Source of the DNA: an uncultured Lachnospiraceae bacterium
GTDB lineage: Bacteria > Bacillota > Clostridia > Lachnospirales > Lachnospiraceae
Direction: 5' to 3'
DNA length: 15,100 nt
Assembly: GCA_934394615.1 (NCBI GenBank)
Contig: CAKRRJ010000058.1
Span: forward strand, 1 to 15,100
Below the pieces are notes generated by a model. The model was not told the origin of the DNA. It did no database searches and saw nothing but the letters and a program-made list of their open reading frames with translations. Each line of letters starts with the position of its first letter. Positions within the stretch are counted from its first letter, which is position 1. Below, in pieces: positions 1-6,427 of this stretch. Both the position numbers and the translations under genes were made by a program.

Positions 1-1988
1 TTCCACAGACGCGGTTTTACCATCTCGATGTACCAGTCGCAGAACTCCTCCCAGATAAAGTCATAAACCTTCTGCAGGCCGATGCCCAGCTCAAACTTAT
101 CCAGATTCTCGGTGACATCCTTTGCCAGGGTATTTACCTTGGACAGGATCCACTTGTCTGCCATGGTCAGGTCATCTAAGGAAACCTCGTGGACCGGAGC
201 CTTCTCCATGTTCATCATGATGAAACGGGATGCGTTCCATACCTTGTTTGCGAAGTTACGGCTCGCCTCAACACGCTCCCAGTAGAAACGCATATCGTTG
301 CCCGGTGCGTTTCCGGTGATCAGGGTCATACGCAGGGCATCTGCGCCGTACTTGTCGATCACCTCCAGCGGATCGATACCGTTGCCCAGAGACTTGCTCA
401 TCTTGCGGCCCTGGCTGTCACGCACCAGACCGTGGATCAGTACAGTGTTGAACGGGCATTTTCCGGTCTGCTCGTAGCCGGAGAATACCATACGGATTAC
501 CCAGAAGAAGATGATATCGTAACCGGTTACCAGCACGTCGGTCGGGTAGAAGTATTCCAGCTCTTTGGTCTTCTCCGGCCAGCCCAGGGTAGAGAACGGC
601 CACAGTGCAGAGGAGAACCAGGTATCCAGGGTATCCTCATCCTGCTTTAAGTGAGTACAGCCGCACTTCGGGCACTTCTCCGGCATGGATTTTGCAACGG
701 TGATCTCGCCGCATTCCTGGCAGTAATATGCCGGAATACGATGGCCCCACCACAGCTGTCTGGAGATACACCAGTCGCGGATTCCCTCTAACCAGTGCAG
801 GTAGGTCTTTCCGAAGCTCTCTGGAACGAACTTTAAGTCGCCGTTCTTTAATGCCGCGATAGCCGGTTTTGCCATCTCTTCCATGCGGACAAACCACTGC
901 TGTTTTACCATCGGTTCAACGGTAGTCTTGCAGCGGTCATGGGTTCCTACATTATGGGAATGCGGAACAACCTTAACTAACAGGCCCTGGGCCTTTAAGT
1001 CCTCAACCATAGCCTTGCGGGCCTCGTAGCGGTCCATGCCGTCATACTTGCTGCCCTTGCAGTCGATGGTCGCGTCATCGTGCATGATGCAGATCTCAGC
1101 CAGGTTGTGGCGGCGTCCTACCTCGAAATCGTTCGGGTCATGAGCCGGGGTGATCTTTACACAGCCGGTACCGAACTCTTTGTCAACATACTCGTCTGCG
1201 ATCACCGGGATCTCACGATCGGTTAACGGCAGCTTTAACATCTTGCCGATAATATCTTTGTAACGCTCATCCTCCGGGTTTACTGCAACCGCGGTATCGC
1301 CAAGCAGAGTCTCCGGACGGGTGGTTGCGATCTCAACGAAACGTCCTTTCTCGCCAACGATCGGGTAGTTGATGTGCCAGAAGAAGCCGTCCTGCTCCTC
1401 ATGCTCAACCTCTGCGTCGGAAATGGAGGTCTGGCAGACCGGACACCAGTTGATGATGCGGGAGCCTTTGTAGATGTAGCCTTTCTCGTACAGCTTCACG
1501 AATACCTCAAGCACTGCGTCGGAGCAGCCCTTGTCCATGGTGAAACGCTCTCTGTCCCAGTCAGCGGAAGACCCCAGCTTGTGCAGCTGTTTGATGATGC
1601 GGGTGCCGTACTCTTTCTTCCAGTCCCAGCATGCCTCCAGGAATTTGTCACGGCCCAGGTCGTGCTTGTCCACACCCTCTTTTCTCAGCTTGTCGATTAC
1701 CTTAACCTCGGTTGCGATCGCAGCGTGATCGGTACCCGGCTGCCACAGAGCCTCGTAACCCTGCATTCTCTTGTAACGGGTCAGGATATCCTGCATGGTG
1801 TTATCCAGTGCATGGCCCATATGAAGCTGACCGGTAATGTTCGGCGGCGGCATAACGATGGTGAAAGGCTTCTTGCCCTCTCTCTTTCCGCGCTCAGCGT
1901 CTGCGTGGAAATACTTGTTGTCCAGCCATTTCTGATACAGCTTTTCCTCAATGGCGGAAGGATTGTAATTCTTTTCCAGTTCTTTCAT
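1..1988 (-). CDS. valS: Valyl-tRNA synthetase (3' end outside window)
   Basis: Class I aminoacyl-tRNA synthetase that charges tRNA-Val with valine in the cytoplasm and edits mischarged threonine. The visible 662 codons begin [20 protein letters not shown]. The class I HIGH signature appears as HMGH at residues 56-59 within [16 protein letters not shown]. The KMSKS loop is at residues 529-533 (positions 390-404). A pair of CxxC motifs (CQEC and CPKC) lies before the C-terminal half of the catalytic domain, and the editing (CP1) insertion lies between the two signatures. Clostridial ValRS is usually about 880 residues, so roughly 220 residues, mainly the anticodon-binding domain and C-terminal coiled coil, lie beyond position 1. 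The ATG at 1988 has an AGGAAA-type RBS about 8 nt upstream. A valine T-box leader precedes it, so expression should rise when tRNA-Val is uncharged. Identity is essentially certain. Confidence 0.98.
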   Translation of the reverse strand, partial: MKELEKNYNPSAIEEKLYQKWLDNKYFHADAERGKREGKKPFTIVMPPPNITGQLHMGHALDNTMQDILTRYKRMQGYEALWQPGTDHAAIATEVKVIDKLRKEGVDKHDLGRDKFLEACWDWKKEYGTRIIKQLHKLGSSADWDRERFTMDKGCSDAVLEVFVKLYEKGYIYKGSRIINWCPVCQTSISDAEVEHEEQDGFFWHINYPIVGEKGRFVEIATTRPETLLGDTAVAVNPEDERYKDIIGKMLKLPLTDREIPVIADEYVDKEFGTGCVKITPAHDPNDFEVGRRHNLAEICIMHDDATIDCKGSKYDGMDRYEARKAMVEDLKAQGLLVKVVPHSHNVGTHDRCKTTVEPMVKQQWFVRMEEMAKPAIAALKNGDLKFVPESFGKTYLHWLEGIRDWCISRQLWWGHRIPAYYCQECGEITVAKSMPEKCPKCGCTHLKQDEDTLDTWFSSALWPFSTLGWPEKTKELEYFYPTDVLVTGYDIIFFWVIRMVFSGYEQTGKCPFNTVLIHGLVRDSQGRKMSKSLGNGIDPLEVIDKYGADALRMTLITGNAPGNDMRFYWERVEASRNFANKVWNASRFIMMNMEKAPVHEVSLDDLTMADKWILSKVNTLAKDVTENLDKFELGIGLQKVYDFIWEEFCDWYIEMVKPRLW

Positions 1989-2084
1989 GATCATTTCCTT
2001 TCCTTATGTGTAGATGTGTAGAAATCTTCTTTTTCATGGCGGACCGGCAAAACCTCTTTCTTCTATAAAAAAGAAAACCCTTTA

Positions 2085-2132
2085 TGAAAAAAGAAAGCCC
2101 TTCATGCAGAATCTGCGTTCTGCATAAAGGGC
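2085..2132 (-). terminator. T-box-controlled intrinsic terminator of valS leader
   Basis: On the minus strand GCCCTTTATGCAGAA (2118-2132) pairs with TTCTGCATGAAGGGC (2097-2111), a 15-bp stem with one G-U pair, followed by a T-rich run at 2085-2096. Its 5' arm overlaps the sequence needed for the antiterminator, as expected for a transcriptional T-box. Confidence 0.93.
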
Positions 2133-2411
2133 GAAAAGTTCCGCGGTACCACCTTTGTTTCTCACTTTGTCACTGCTGCCCCGAAAGCAACAGCTGTCTC
2201 CTTAACGCGGATCAGACGGGAACCCTTACTTTGTATAAATCCGGACCGCAGGTTCCATTTCAAAAACACTGCGTCCCAGACATGATTCAGGATTCCGGCT
2301 CCGAAGCTACCTTCCGTGCGTGCCCTCTGAAACCGCCTTCCAGCCGATGGACGGTTTTCTCTGACAGAAGCTTACGACGTACTCCTCTTCTTCCCAGCCT
2401 GTTTGCATATC
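2085..2411 (-). promoter_or_regulatory. Valine T-box leader of valS
   Basis: A T-box riboswitch that binds uncharged tRNA and prevents premature termination. Read on the minus strand, the conserved T-box AAGGTGGTACCGCGG is at 2141-2155. Its UGGU bulge suits a tRNA with discriminator A. The upstream Stem I region carries the AGTA loop-E motif just after the start of the transcript (inside GAGGAGTACGTC). The specifier loop is read as GAAGGTAGC, giving a GTA (Val) specifier at 2308-2310. The downstream hairpin and T-run form the terminator. The AAAGG on the 5' side of the T-box can pair with the CCTTT that opens the terminator, giving the alternative antiterminator. The transcript should start near 2411. 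The T-box itself is directly visible; the specifier assignment comes from the motif position and agrees with the downstream gene. Confidence 0.93.
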
Positions 2412-2417
2412 GTGAAT

Positions 2418-2446
2418 ATTTTAAAGCAAAGAGGCGGAAGTTGCAA
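2418..2446 (-). promoter_or_regulatory. valS leader promoter
   Basis: Sigma-A type promoter read on the minus strand: -35 TTGCAA (2441-2446), 17-nt spacer, -10 TAAAAT (2418-2423). Transcription would start near 2411, immediately before the T-box Stem I. Confidence 0.75.
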
Positions 2447-2486
2447 GGGGTTTTGGGAAAATTTATGATTCTTTTTAGAAATAAAC

Positions 2487-2638
2487 AGGGCGCAATTTCC
2501 TATGAAATGAAAAAGAATGTGCCTTGGCACATTCTCGCGCCGAGGCGCGGTTGCTTCGGCAACCATCTACCTTTGCGCCGAGTGCGCATCCTCGCGGAGC
2601 GTTTTGTATGATAGGACGCAATTTCCTATCATACAAAA
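2487..2638. repeat. Multi-hairpin element of unknown function, flanked by a 17-nt direct repeat
   Basis: This stretch has no convincing gene but is packed with inverted repeats. They are: a 15-bp perfect stem (2602-2616 with 2624-2638, 7-nt loop); CTCGCGGAG at 2591-2599; GCGC repeats around 2575-2587; a GGTTGC-TTCG-GCAACC tetraloop hairpin at 2549-2564; CGCGCC/GGCGCG at 2536-2549; and a 9-bp stem GAATGTGCC/GGCACATTC at 2515-2534. Read on the minus strand, the last is followed by TTTTTC and resembles an intrinsic terminator. An imperfect direct repeat (AGGGCGCAATTTCCTAT at 2487-2503, AGGACGCAATTTCCTAT at 2613-2629, one mismatch) flanks the block. It lies between the tRNA terminator and the valS promoter. 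It could be a dispersed intergenic repeat or a structured RNA of about 120 nt; the sequence alone does not decide. Confidence 0.6.
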
Positions 2639-2664
2639 AAGCAACCTGCTTTCACAGATTGCTT
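2635..2664 (-). terminator. Intrinsic terminator of the tRNA operon
   Basis: On the minus strand, 7 nt after tRNA-Met, GCAATCTG (2655-2662) pairs with CAGGTTGC (2641-2648) around a 6-nt loop with one G-U pair. It is followed by six T residues (2635-2640). The T-run also forms part of the long AT-rich hairpin of the adjoining multi-hairpin element. Confidence 0.88.
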
Positions 2665-2670
2665 CAATCG

Positions 2671-2744
2671 TAGCGGAAGGGAGATTTGAACTCTCGACAC
2701 CACGGGTATGAACCGTGTGCTCTAGCCAACTGAGCTATTCCGCC
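2671..2744 (-). tRNA. tRNA-Met (CAT), probably elongator
   Basis: A 74-nt cloverleaf on the minus strand starting GGCGGAATAGCTCAGTTGG. The acceptor arm GGCGGAA pairs with TTCCGCT (one G-U pair), the discriminator is A, and the T-loop contains GTTCAAATC. The anticodon loop TTCATAC gives CAT. The GGTTCATACCC anticodon arm resembles elongator Met rather than the lysidine-modified Ile2 tRNA, which usually has CTCATAATC, or the initiator. CCA is not encoded. It is co-transcribed with the tRNA-Val 14 nt upstream. Confidence 0.95.
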
Positions 2745-2758
2745 ATATTTAATTGGTA

Positions 2759-2831
2759 TGGGGCCTATAGGGCTCGAACCTATGACCCTCTGCTTGTAAG
2801 GCAGATGCTCTCCCAGCTGAGCTAAGACCCC
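2759..2831 (-). tRNA. tRNA-Val (TAC)
   Basis: A 73-nt cloverleaf on the minus strand starting GGGGTCTTAGCTCAGCTGGG. The anticodon stem TCTGC/GCAGA encloses CTTACAA, giving anticodon TAC (valine, reads GUA). The acceptor arm ends CCCC followed by discriminator A; CCA is not encoded. It is the first gene of the tRNA operon. It is the cognate ligand expected for the GTA-specifier T-box of valS lying just downstream. Confidence 0.96.
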
Positions 2832-2843
2832 ATATCTTCTGTC

Positions 2844-2861
2844 TGAGTGATGTCTCACTCA
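2844..2861 (-). other. Short hairpin in the tRNA operon leader
   Basis: TGAGTGA (2844-2850) and TCACTCA (2855-2861) form a 7-bp stem with a 4-nt loop between the predicted transcript start (about 2868) and tRNA-Val. It may guide 5' processing of the tRNA precursor; that role is inferred. Confidence 0.5.
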
Positions 2862-2874
2862 ACAGTGCTTACGT

Positions 2875-2903
2875 AGTATAACCTGTATTGTTCTAATTGT
2901 CAA
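2875..2903 (-). promoter_or_regulatory. tRNA operon promoter
   Basis: Near-consensus sigma-A promoter on the minus strand: -35 TTGACA (2898-2903), 17-nt spacer, -10 TATACT (2875-2880). The predicted start is near 2868. Its strength suits a stable-RNA operon. Confidence 0.9.
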
Positions 2904-2939
2904 CACTTTTTGCACAATTTTTTTATTTATTTTTTGCTG

Positions 2940-2995
2940 TCCGGATTCCGCCTGCTTCTTTCCCTGATTTCTGCCGGATTTCCAGGCGGTCCGGA
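2940..2995. repeat. Long imperfect inverted repeat with CCGGATTTCC copies
   Basis: TCCGGATTCCGCCTG (2940-2954) can pair with CAGGCGGTCCGGA (2983-2995), 13 bp with a 2-nt bulge around a 28-nt loop, just downstream of the methyltransferase stop codon. CCGGATT-TCC occurs three times (2941, 2974 and 2991). On the minus strand the hairpin is followed by an A-rich rather than T-rich run, so it is not a standard terminator for the methyltransferase. It may protect the mRNA 3' end. Confidence 0.5.
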
Positions 2996-3000
2996 TTTCC

Positions 3001-3612
3001 TCACTCCAGCACAAATTCCACGATCCGCTCTCTCGTATCCTTCCCATCAAACAAATCCCGGCAGTCGATCTCATCCGCGAACAGAAGCTCATCCACCGTC
3101 ATCAGATACGCCAGGTATTCATCCGACGGATAGTAAAAGAACAGGCGGATTTCCCGCGGCGCGCTGTACCAGGAATCCAGGATCCGCCGGATGACCTTCT
3201 GCAAAAGTTCCACCGAGAACGGATTGAAAAAATACGCCCGGCTCACCTGTTCCGGCACCGGAAATTCCCCTGCGTCCGCCAGAACAAATTCCATCCGGCC
3301 GCCGGACACCGCGGTCTTTTTGTTCTCCGCCGCTGCCTCATAAATGCGCGGATCGTACTCCACACCGATGCTGTGACACCGCGTCTGGTAAGACAGGTAA
3401 CAGTCCACCCGCCCTTTGCCGCAGCCATAGTCTAACAGCGTATCTCCTTTCCGGATCCGGCCGCTGTTTGCCAGGCGTTCCAGTACGGCATAGGGAGTTG
3501 GCTCATAGGGATAGCGGTACTGGTCCGCGCTGGAATCATCCCGCCCCATGGTCTTAATCTTTAACAGGCGGTCCCACTGGTTTTCTTCCTGTTCTATGCT
3601 CCGTCCGCTCAT
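3001..3612 (-). CDS. Class I SAM-dependent methyltransferase
   Basis: A 203-residue soluble protein. Motif I of the Rossmann-fold methyltransferases is visible as LLDYGCGKGR (residues 59-68), where S-adenosylmethionine binds. It is followed by the acidic motif GVEYD (83-87) and a post-IV motif YFFNPFS (127-133), whose NPF resembles the NPPF/Y type catalytic motif of amino-methyltransferases. The substrate cannot be named from sequence; small molecule, protein or nucleic acid are all possible. The ATG at 3612 overlaps the stop of the upstream small gene (ATGA), so the two are translationally coupled. A purine-rich GAGGAGAAGGG region supplies the RBS. The stop is followed by a hairpin region and then the tRNA promoter. 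Methyltransferase assignment is strong; no gene symbol is justified. Confidence 0.85.
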   Translation of the reverse strand: MSGRSIEQEENQWDRLLKIKTMGRDDSSADQYRYPYEPTPYAVLERLANSGRIRKGDTLLDYGCGKGRVDCYLSYQTRCHSIGVEYDPRIYEAAAENKKTAVSGGRMEFVLADAGEFPVPEQVSRAYFFNPFSVELLQKVIRRILDSWYSAPREIRLFFYYPSDEYLAYLMTVDELLFADEIDCRDLFDGKDTRERIVEFVLE

Positions 3613-3815
3613 GACCAGCCCTTCTCCTCTTCTTCCGGCCAGTTATCTCCTGTGTCCAGTCCCTGCGCTGTCAGCCATGCGTCCTCCACCGAAACATAAC
3701 GCTCATCTCCATTTTCATCGACTAACGTCACAGAAACTTTTGGTGACTGTCCTGGCAGCAGCCCCTCACATCCATAATCCCCGTCAAAGATATGTCTGAT
3801 TTTCCACATGATCAC
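3609..3815 (-). CDS. Small conserved-looking protein of unknown function
   Basis: A 68-residue, acidic, cytoplasmic-looking protein without signal peptide or membrane segment. I do not recognise a named domain. The sequence is compact and rich in Trp, Tyr and Asp/Glu, with WKIRHIFDGDYGCE near the start, one cysteine at residue 16, and a C-terminal stretch of consecutive glutamates. The start is probably GTG at 3815, because AGG lies 7 nt upstream of it. The ATG at 3809 would give MWKIRH but sits 13 nt from the same AGG. The stop overlaps the start of the methyltransferase by 4 nt, so the pair forms a two-gene operon behind its own promoter. The function may be tied to the methyltransferase; this rests only on coupling. 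Confidence 0.75.
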   Translation of the reverse strand: MIMWKIRHIFDGDYGCEGLLPGQSPKVSVTLVDENGDERYVSVEDAWLTAQGLDTGDNWPEEEEKGWS

Positions 3816-3842
3816 TCAGATTCCTCACTTTGTTTTCTTTCC

Positions 3843-3858
3843 GCAGCCGTCTGGCTGC
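3843..3858 (-). other. 5'-proximal mRNA hairpin
   Basis: GCAGCC (3843-3848) and GGCTGC (3853-3858) form a perfect 6-bp stem with a 4-nt loop within about 5 nt of the predicted transcript start of the small-protein/methyltransferase operon. Such 5' hairpins often stabilise mRNA; that role is inferred. Confidence 0.45.
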
Positions 3859-3869
3859 CTACCCTCATC

Positions 3870-3898
3870 AGTATAACGGAATCCACGTATTCCATCAA
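3870..3898 (-). promoter_or_regulatory. Promoter of the small-protein/methyltransferase operon
   Basis: On the minus strand: -35 TTGATG (3893-3898), 17-nt spacer, -10 TATACT (3870-3875). The predicted start is near 3863, giving a leader of about 48 nt. It is divergent from the promoter at 3911-3939. Confidence 0.7.
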
Positions 3899-3910
3899 CC
3901 ATATTTCGAT

Positions 3911-3939
3911 TTGACATCCTCTCCCCCCGCCGCTATAAT
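3911..3939 (+). promoter_or_regulatory. Consensus sigma-A promoter of the yprB-like gene
   Basis: A perfect -35 TTGACA (3911-3916), 17-nt spacer and perfect -10 TATAAT (3934-3939). The spacer is unusually C-rich. Transcription should start near 3946, leaving a 44-nt leader to the TTG start codon. Confidence 0.92.
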
Positions 3940-3989
3940 CGAGGTGCAGTTTCACCAAAACCGATTTTCATGATAAGGAGTCCAACACA

Positions 3990-5087
3990 TTGATCACCAT
4001 AGAAAAAAAGCTCCAGCTTCCCGATACCTACCCGTTAGAGCGCATCGGAAAGCTGGAAGATCTTCTCTTTTTTGATATTGAAACCACCGGATTTTCCGGT
4101 GACCGCTGCCAGCTGTATCTCATCGGCTGCACTTACTATAAAGAAAACACCTGGAATCTGATCCAGTGGTTTGCGGACACCAAAGCTTCCGAGGCGGATC
4201 TTCTGCATCAGTTTTTCGCCTTTTTAAAGCAGTATAAAACGGTAGTTCACTTTAACGGAGACGGATTCGATATCCCGTTCCTCTTAAAGCGCTGCCGCCA
4301 TTTTGACCTTCCCTACGATTTTTCCGGCGTGGCCAGCTTCGATATCTATAAGAAGATCAAGCCTTACCGGAACCTGCTTGGCGTAGACAGCCTGAAACAA
4401 AAAGCCATCGAACAGTTTCTGGGCATCTCCCGCACCGACAAATACAACGGCGGCCAGCTCATTGAAGTTTACAAAGACTATCTGATGACACACGAGCAGG
4501 AACTCTACGACCTTCTGATGCTGCACAACGAGGATGACTTAAAAGGCATGCCTTCCATTCTCCCGATCTTAAATTACCCGGACTTTCTGGAGCATCCGTT
4601 CACCCTCGCCGACCAGCAGATTGTAGATGAGATTTCCGCCGATAAAAACGCTGCCTGCCGCCATTTTCTGAAGCTGACCTGCAAAAGCCCATTTTCCATT
4701 CCGGTTCCGGTCAAAACAGCTCTTGCTCCGGCACGCTGCTCTGCAAAAAATGATGAACTCACCTTTTTTGTAGAACTCAAAGAAGGGACGCTCAAACATT
4801 TTTATCCAGACTACAAAAACTATTACTACCTTCCCTTTGAGGACCGCGCGGTCCATAAGAGCATTGGAGCCTGCGTCGATAAAGACGCGCGGGTCCGGGC
4901 TACCGCAGCCAACTGCTACACCAAGACCACCGGATTTTTTCTTCCACAGTTCGACGCAGTCTGGGAACCGGTCATGAAACAGGAGCCGAAAGACAAACTT
5001 TTATACGCTGCCCTCGGTGATGTTTACCTGGCAGATGATGCCAGCCTGAACCAGTATGTGAAAGCCCTGCTCCACTACCTGATTTAA
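3990..5087 (+). CDS. yprB: YprB-like ribonuclease H-like (DEDD exonuclease) protein
   Basis: A 365-residue protein with an N-terminal RNase H-like 3'-5' exonuclease fold. The DEDD residues are visible: FFDIETTGF supplies D29 and E31, VHFNGDGFDIPFL supplies D94, and LLMLHNEDDLKGM supplies the last acidic residue, D183, with H179. The order and the HFNG-FD-PF and HN-DD-GM spacing match the Bacillus YprB family, presumed metal-dependent nucleases of uncertain physiological role. The C-terminal half (about 200-365) has no recognised catalytic motif. The start codon is TTG at 3990, chosen because AAGGAG lies 9 nt upstream and no ATG in the frame has an equal RBS. In Bacilli yprB adjoins the DEAD-box helicase gene yprA; no helicase is present here. 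Its stop overlaps the stop of the convergent carboxypeptidase gene. Confidence 0.85.
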   Translation: MITIEKKLQLPDTYPLERIGKLEDLLFFDIETTGFSGDRCQLYLIGCTYYKENTWNLIQWFADTKASEADLLHQFFAFLKQYKTVVHFNGDGFDIPFLLKRCRHFDLPYDFSGVASFDIYKKIKPYRNLLGVDSLKQKAIEQFLGISRTDKYNGGQLIEVYKDYLMTHEQELYDLLMLHNEDDLKGMPSILPILNYPDFLEHPFTLADQQIVDEISADKNAACRHFLKLTCKSPFSIPVPVKTALAPARCSAKNDELTFFVELKEGTLKHFYPDYKNYYYLPFEDRAVHKSIGACVDKDARVRATAANCYTKTTGFFLPQFDAVWEPVMKQEPKDKLLYAALGDVYLADDASLNQYVKALLHYLI

Positions 5088-6325
5088 ACCGCATCCACCA
5101 GCAGGCTAAAGCGACGTCCGATCATGCGCAGATAATCGCCGTAACCGGCACGCTCCACATCTCCGTCTGTGAGGATCTCCACCTCGCCCAGAACCTTTCC
5201 ATTCAGCTCGTAGCGCAGGACACCCGCCTTTTCCCCGGCTTTTACCGGCGCGTCCAGCGCCTCGGGAAGCATCAGCTTCTTTTCGACCGCGCCCAGATCT
5301 TCTCCATGCAGGCTGAGATACGAAAACCCGCCCGCATAGCGGAGCGGCACAGTCTCCTGCACGCCATCCAAAACTGCCTGCTGCGGGAGCTCTGGCATGT
5401 CTTTATCCTCATACAGGCTGCAGTTCGCATAGCCGTAATTGAGCAGTGTCTGCGCATCCGCAAACCGTGCTTTAAAATCCGGCGCCGCCATCACGACCGC
5501 GATCAGGCGCACGCCATCCTTCTCCGCCGTCGCGGACAGACAGTATTTCGCGAGCGAGGTCGATCCCGTCTTTAAACCTGTCACCCGGAAATTGGTTGCC
5601 ATTTTTAAAAGCTTATTCGTGTTGGACAGCCCAAACTCTTTTGTTCCCTGCTTTGTCACATGCGTGATGTTCTCCATCCAGATCGTGGAATAATTGTGGA
5701 TCTGCGGATACTTCGTAATAAGTTCCCGCGACATTACCGCAATATCCCGCGCCGTTGTCAGATGCTCTGGTGACTCCGTGAGGCCGCAGCAGTCCACAAA
5801 ATGCGTCCCGCTCATGCCGAGTCCCTTCGCGCGCTCGTTCATGCTCTGGACAAACGCCTCCTCCGAACCGCCTATGTACTCCGCCATTGCCACCGATGCG
5901 TCATTTCCCGAGGCAATGACAATGCACTTGATGAGCGTCTCCACCGTCTGCACCTCTCCCTCCTCCAGAAACACCTGGGAGCCTCCCATGGATTTCGCGT
6001 GGGCGCTCGTCACAACCTCATCCGTCAGGCGGATCTTTCCCGCATCAATCGCGTCAAAGATCAGAATTAATGTCATGATCTTGGTAATGCTGGCCGGACT
6101 TCTCTGCTCCTCTCCGTTTTTTTCATAAATGATCTGACCAGTGGACGCCTCCATCAGCACTGCGCTCGGCGCCTGTACCTGAAACGCCGGCTCGCCGGCT
6201 GTCTCCTGATCCTGAAATACCGGAATCTCCCCCCGGACTGCTGTTGTCATCCCCGCACACGCGCCATACGGCACAGTCAGGCTCATCCACAAAACGGTGC
6301 ATAATAAGATTGCTGTCCTTTTCAT
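5084..6325 (-). CDS. dacF: Secreted D-alanyl-D-alanine carboxypeptidase (class A LMW PBP, S11 family)
   Basis: Serine peptidase that removes the terminal D-Ala from peptidoglycan stem pentapeptides, limiting crosslinking. A 413-residue precursor has a Sec signal peptide (MKRTAILLCTVLWMSLTVPYGACA) with cleavage near residue 24. The three PBP motifs are intact: SITK with nucleophile S79 and K82, SGN at 139-141, and KTG at 252-254 (TGLKTGSTSLAKYC). The C-terminal segment from about 310 matches the PBP5-like beta domain, and an amphipathic C-terminal stretch probably gives peripheral membrane attachment. The ATG at 6325 follows AGGGGG at 6 nt. Which DacF/DacB paralogue this is cannot be fixed from sequence alone. 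It is divergent from a NodB-like envelope protein and converges on the yprB-like gene with a 4-nt end overlap and no terminator between them. Confidence 0.93.
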   Translation of the reverse strand: MKRTAILLCTVLWMSLTVPYGACAGMTTAVRGEIPVFQDQETAGEPAFQVQAPSAVLMEASTGQIIYEKNGEEQRSPASITKIMTLILIFDAIDAGKIRLTDEVVTSAHAKSMGGSQVFLEEGEVQTVETLIKCIVIASGNDASVAMAEYIGGSEEAFVQSMNERAKGLGMSGTHFVDCCGLTESPEHLTTARDIAVMSRELITKYPQIHNYSTIWMENITHVTKQGTKEFGLSNTNKLLKMATNFRVTGLKTGSTSLAKYCLSATAEKDGVRLIAVVMAAPDFKARFADAQTLLNYGYANCSLYEDKDMPELPQQAVLDGVQETVPLRYAGGFSYLSLHGEDLGAVEKKLMLPEALDAPVKAGEKAGVLRYELNGKVLGEVEILTDGDVERAGYGDYLRMIGRRFSLLVDAV

Positions 6326-6362
6326 AAATGCCCCCTAATCTATGGCTATTTTCCCAGTTCTA

Positions 6363-6371
6363 TGCTATGAT
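6363..6371 (+). promoter_or_regulatory. Possible extended -10 promoter of the NodB-like gene
   Basis: TGC followed by TATGAT (6366-6371) is an extended -10. No good -35 is seen 17 nt upstream. The start would lie near 6378, about 45 nt before the ATG. Confidence 0.35.
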
Positions 6372-6398
6372 GAAAGAAGACACCAAATGTACTATTTT

Positions 6399-6427
6399 AT
6401 TATAAAAGGGGTTTAATCATATATGAA
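6399..6427 (-). promoter_or_regulatory. Probable promoter of the carboxypeptidase gene
   Basis: On the minus strand: -35 TTCATA (6422-6427), 17-nt spacer, perfect -10 TATAAT (6399-6404). This would give a leader of about 66 nt. The -35 overlaps the start codon of the divergent gene, so the two genes could interfere with each other's expression. The weak -35 limits confidence. Confidence 0.45.

Noticed and set aside
1374..2021. Open frame of 215 codons on the plus strand
   Set aside because: It is antisense to valS, whose signature motifs fix the coding strand; no RBS; an effect of the codon composition of valS.
2372..2566. Small minus-strand frame over the hairpin block and valS promoter
   Set aside because: It has no RBS and crosses the promoter; coding of the hairpin block is less likely than a repeat or RNA role.
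2084..2611. Open frame of 175 codons on the plus strand
   Set aside because: Runs through the antisense of the valS T-box, its promoter and the hairpin block; no RBS and low-complexity translation.
2515..2640. CRISPR-like array
   Set aside because: The repeats are different hairpins, not regularly spaced identical direct repeats, and no cas genes are nearby.
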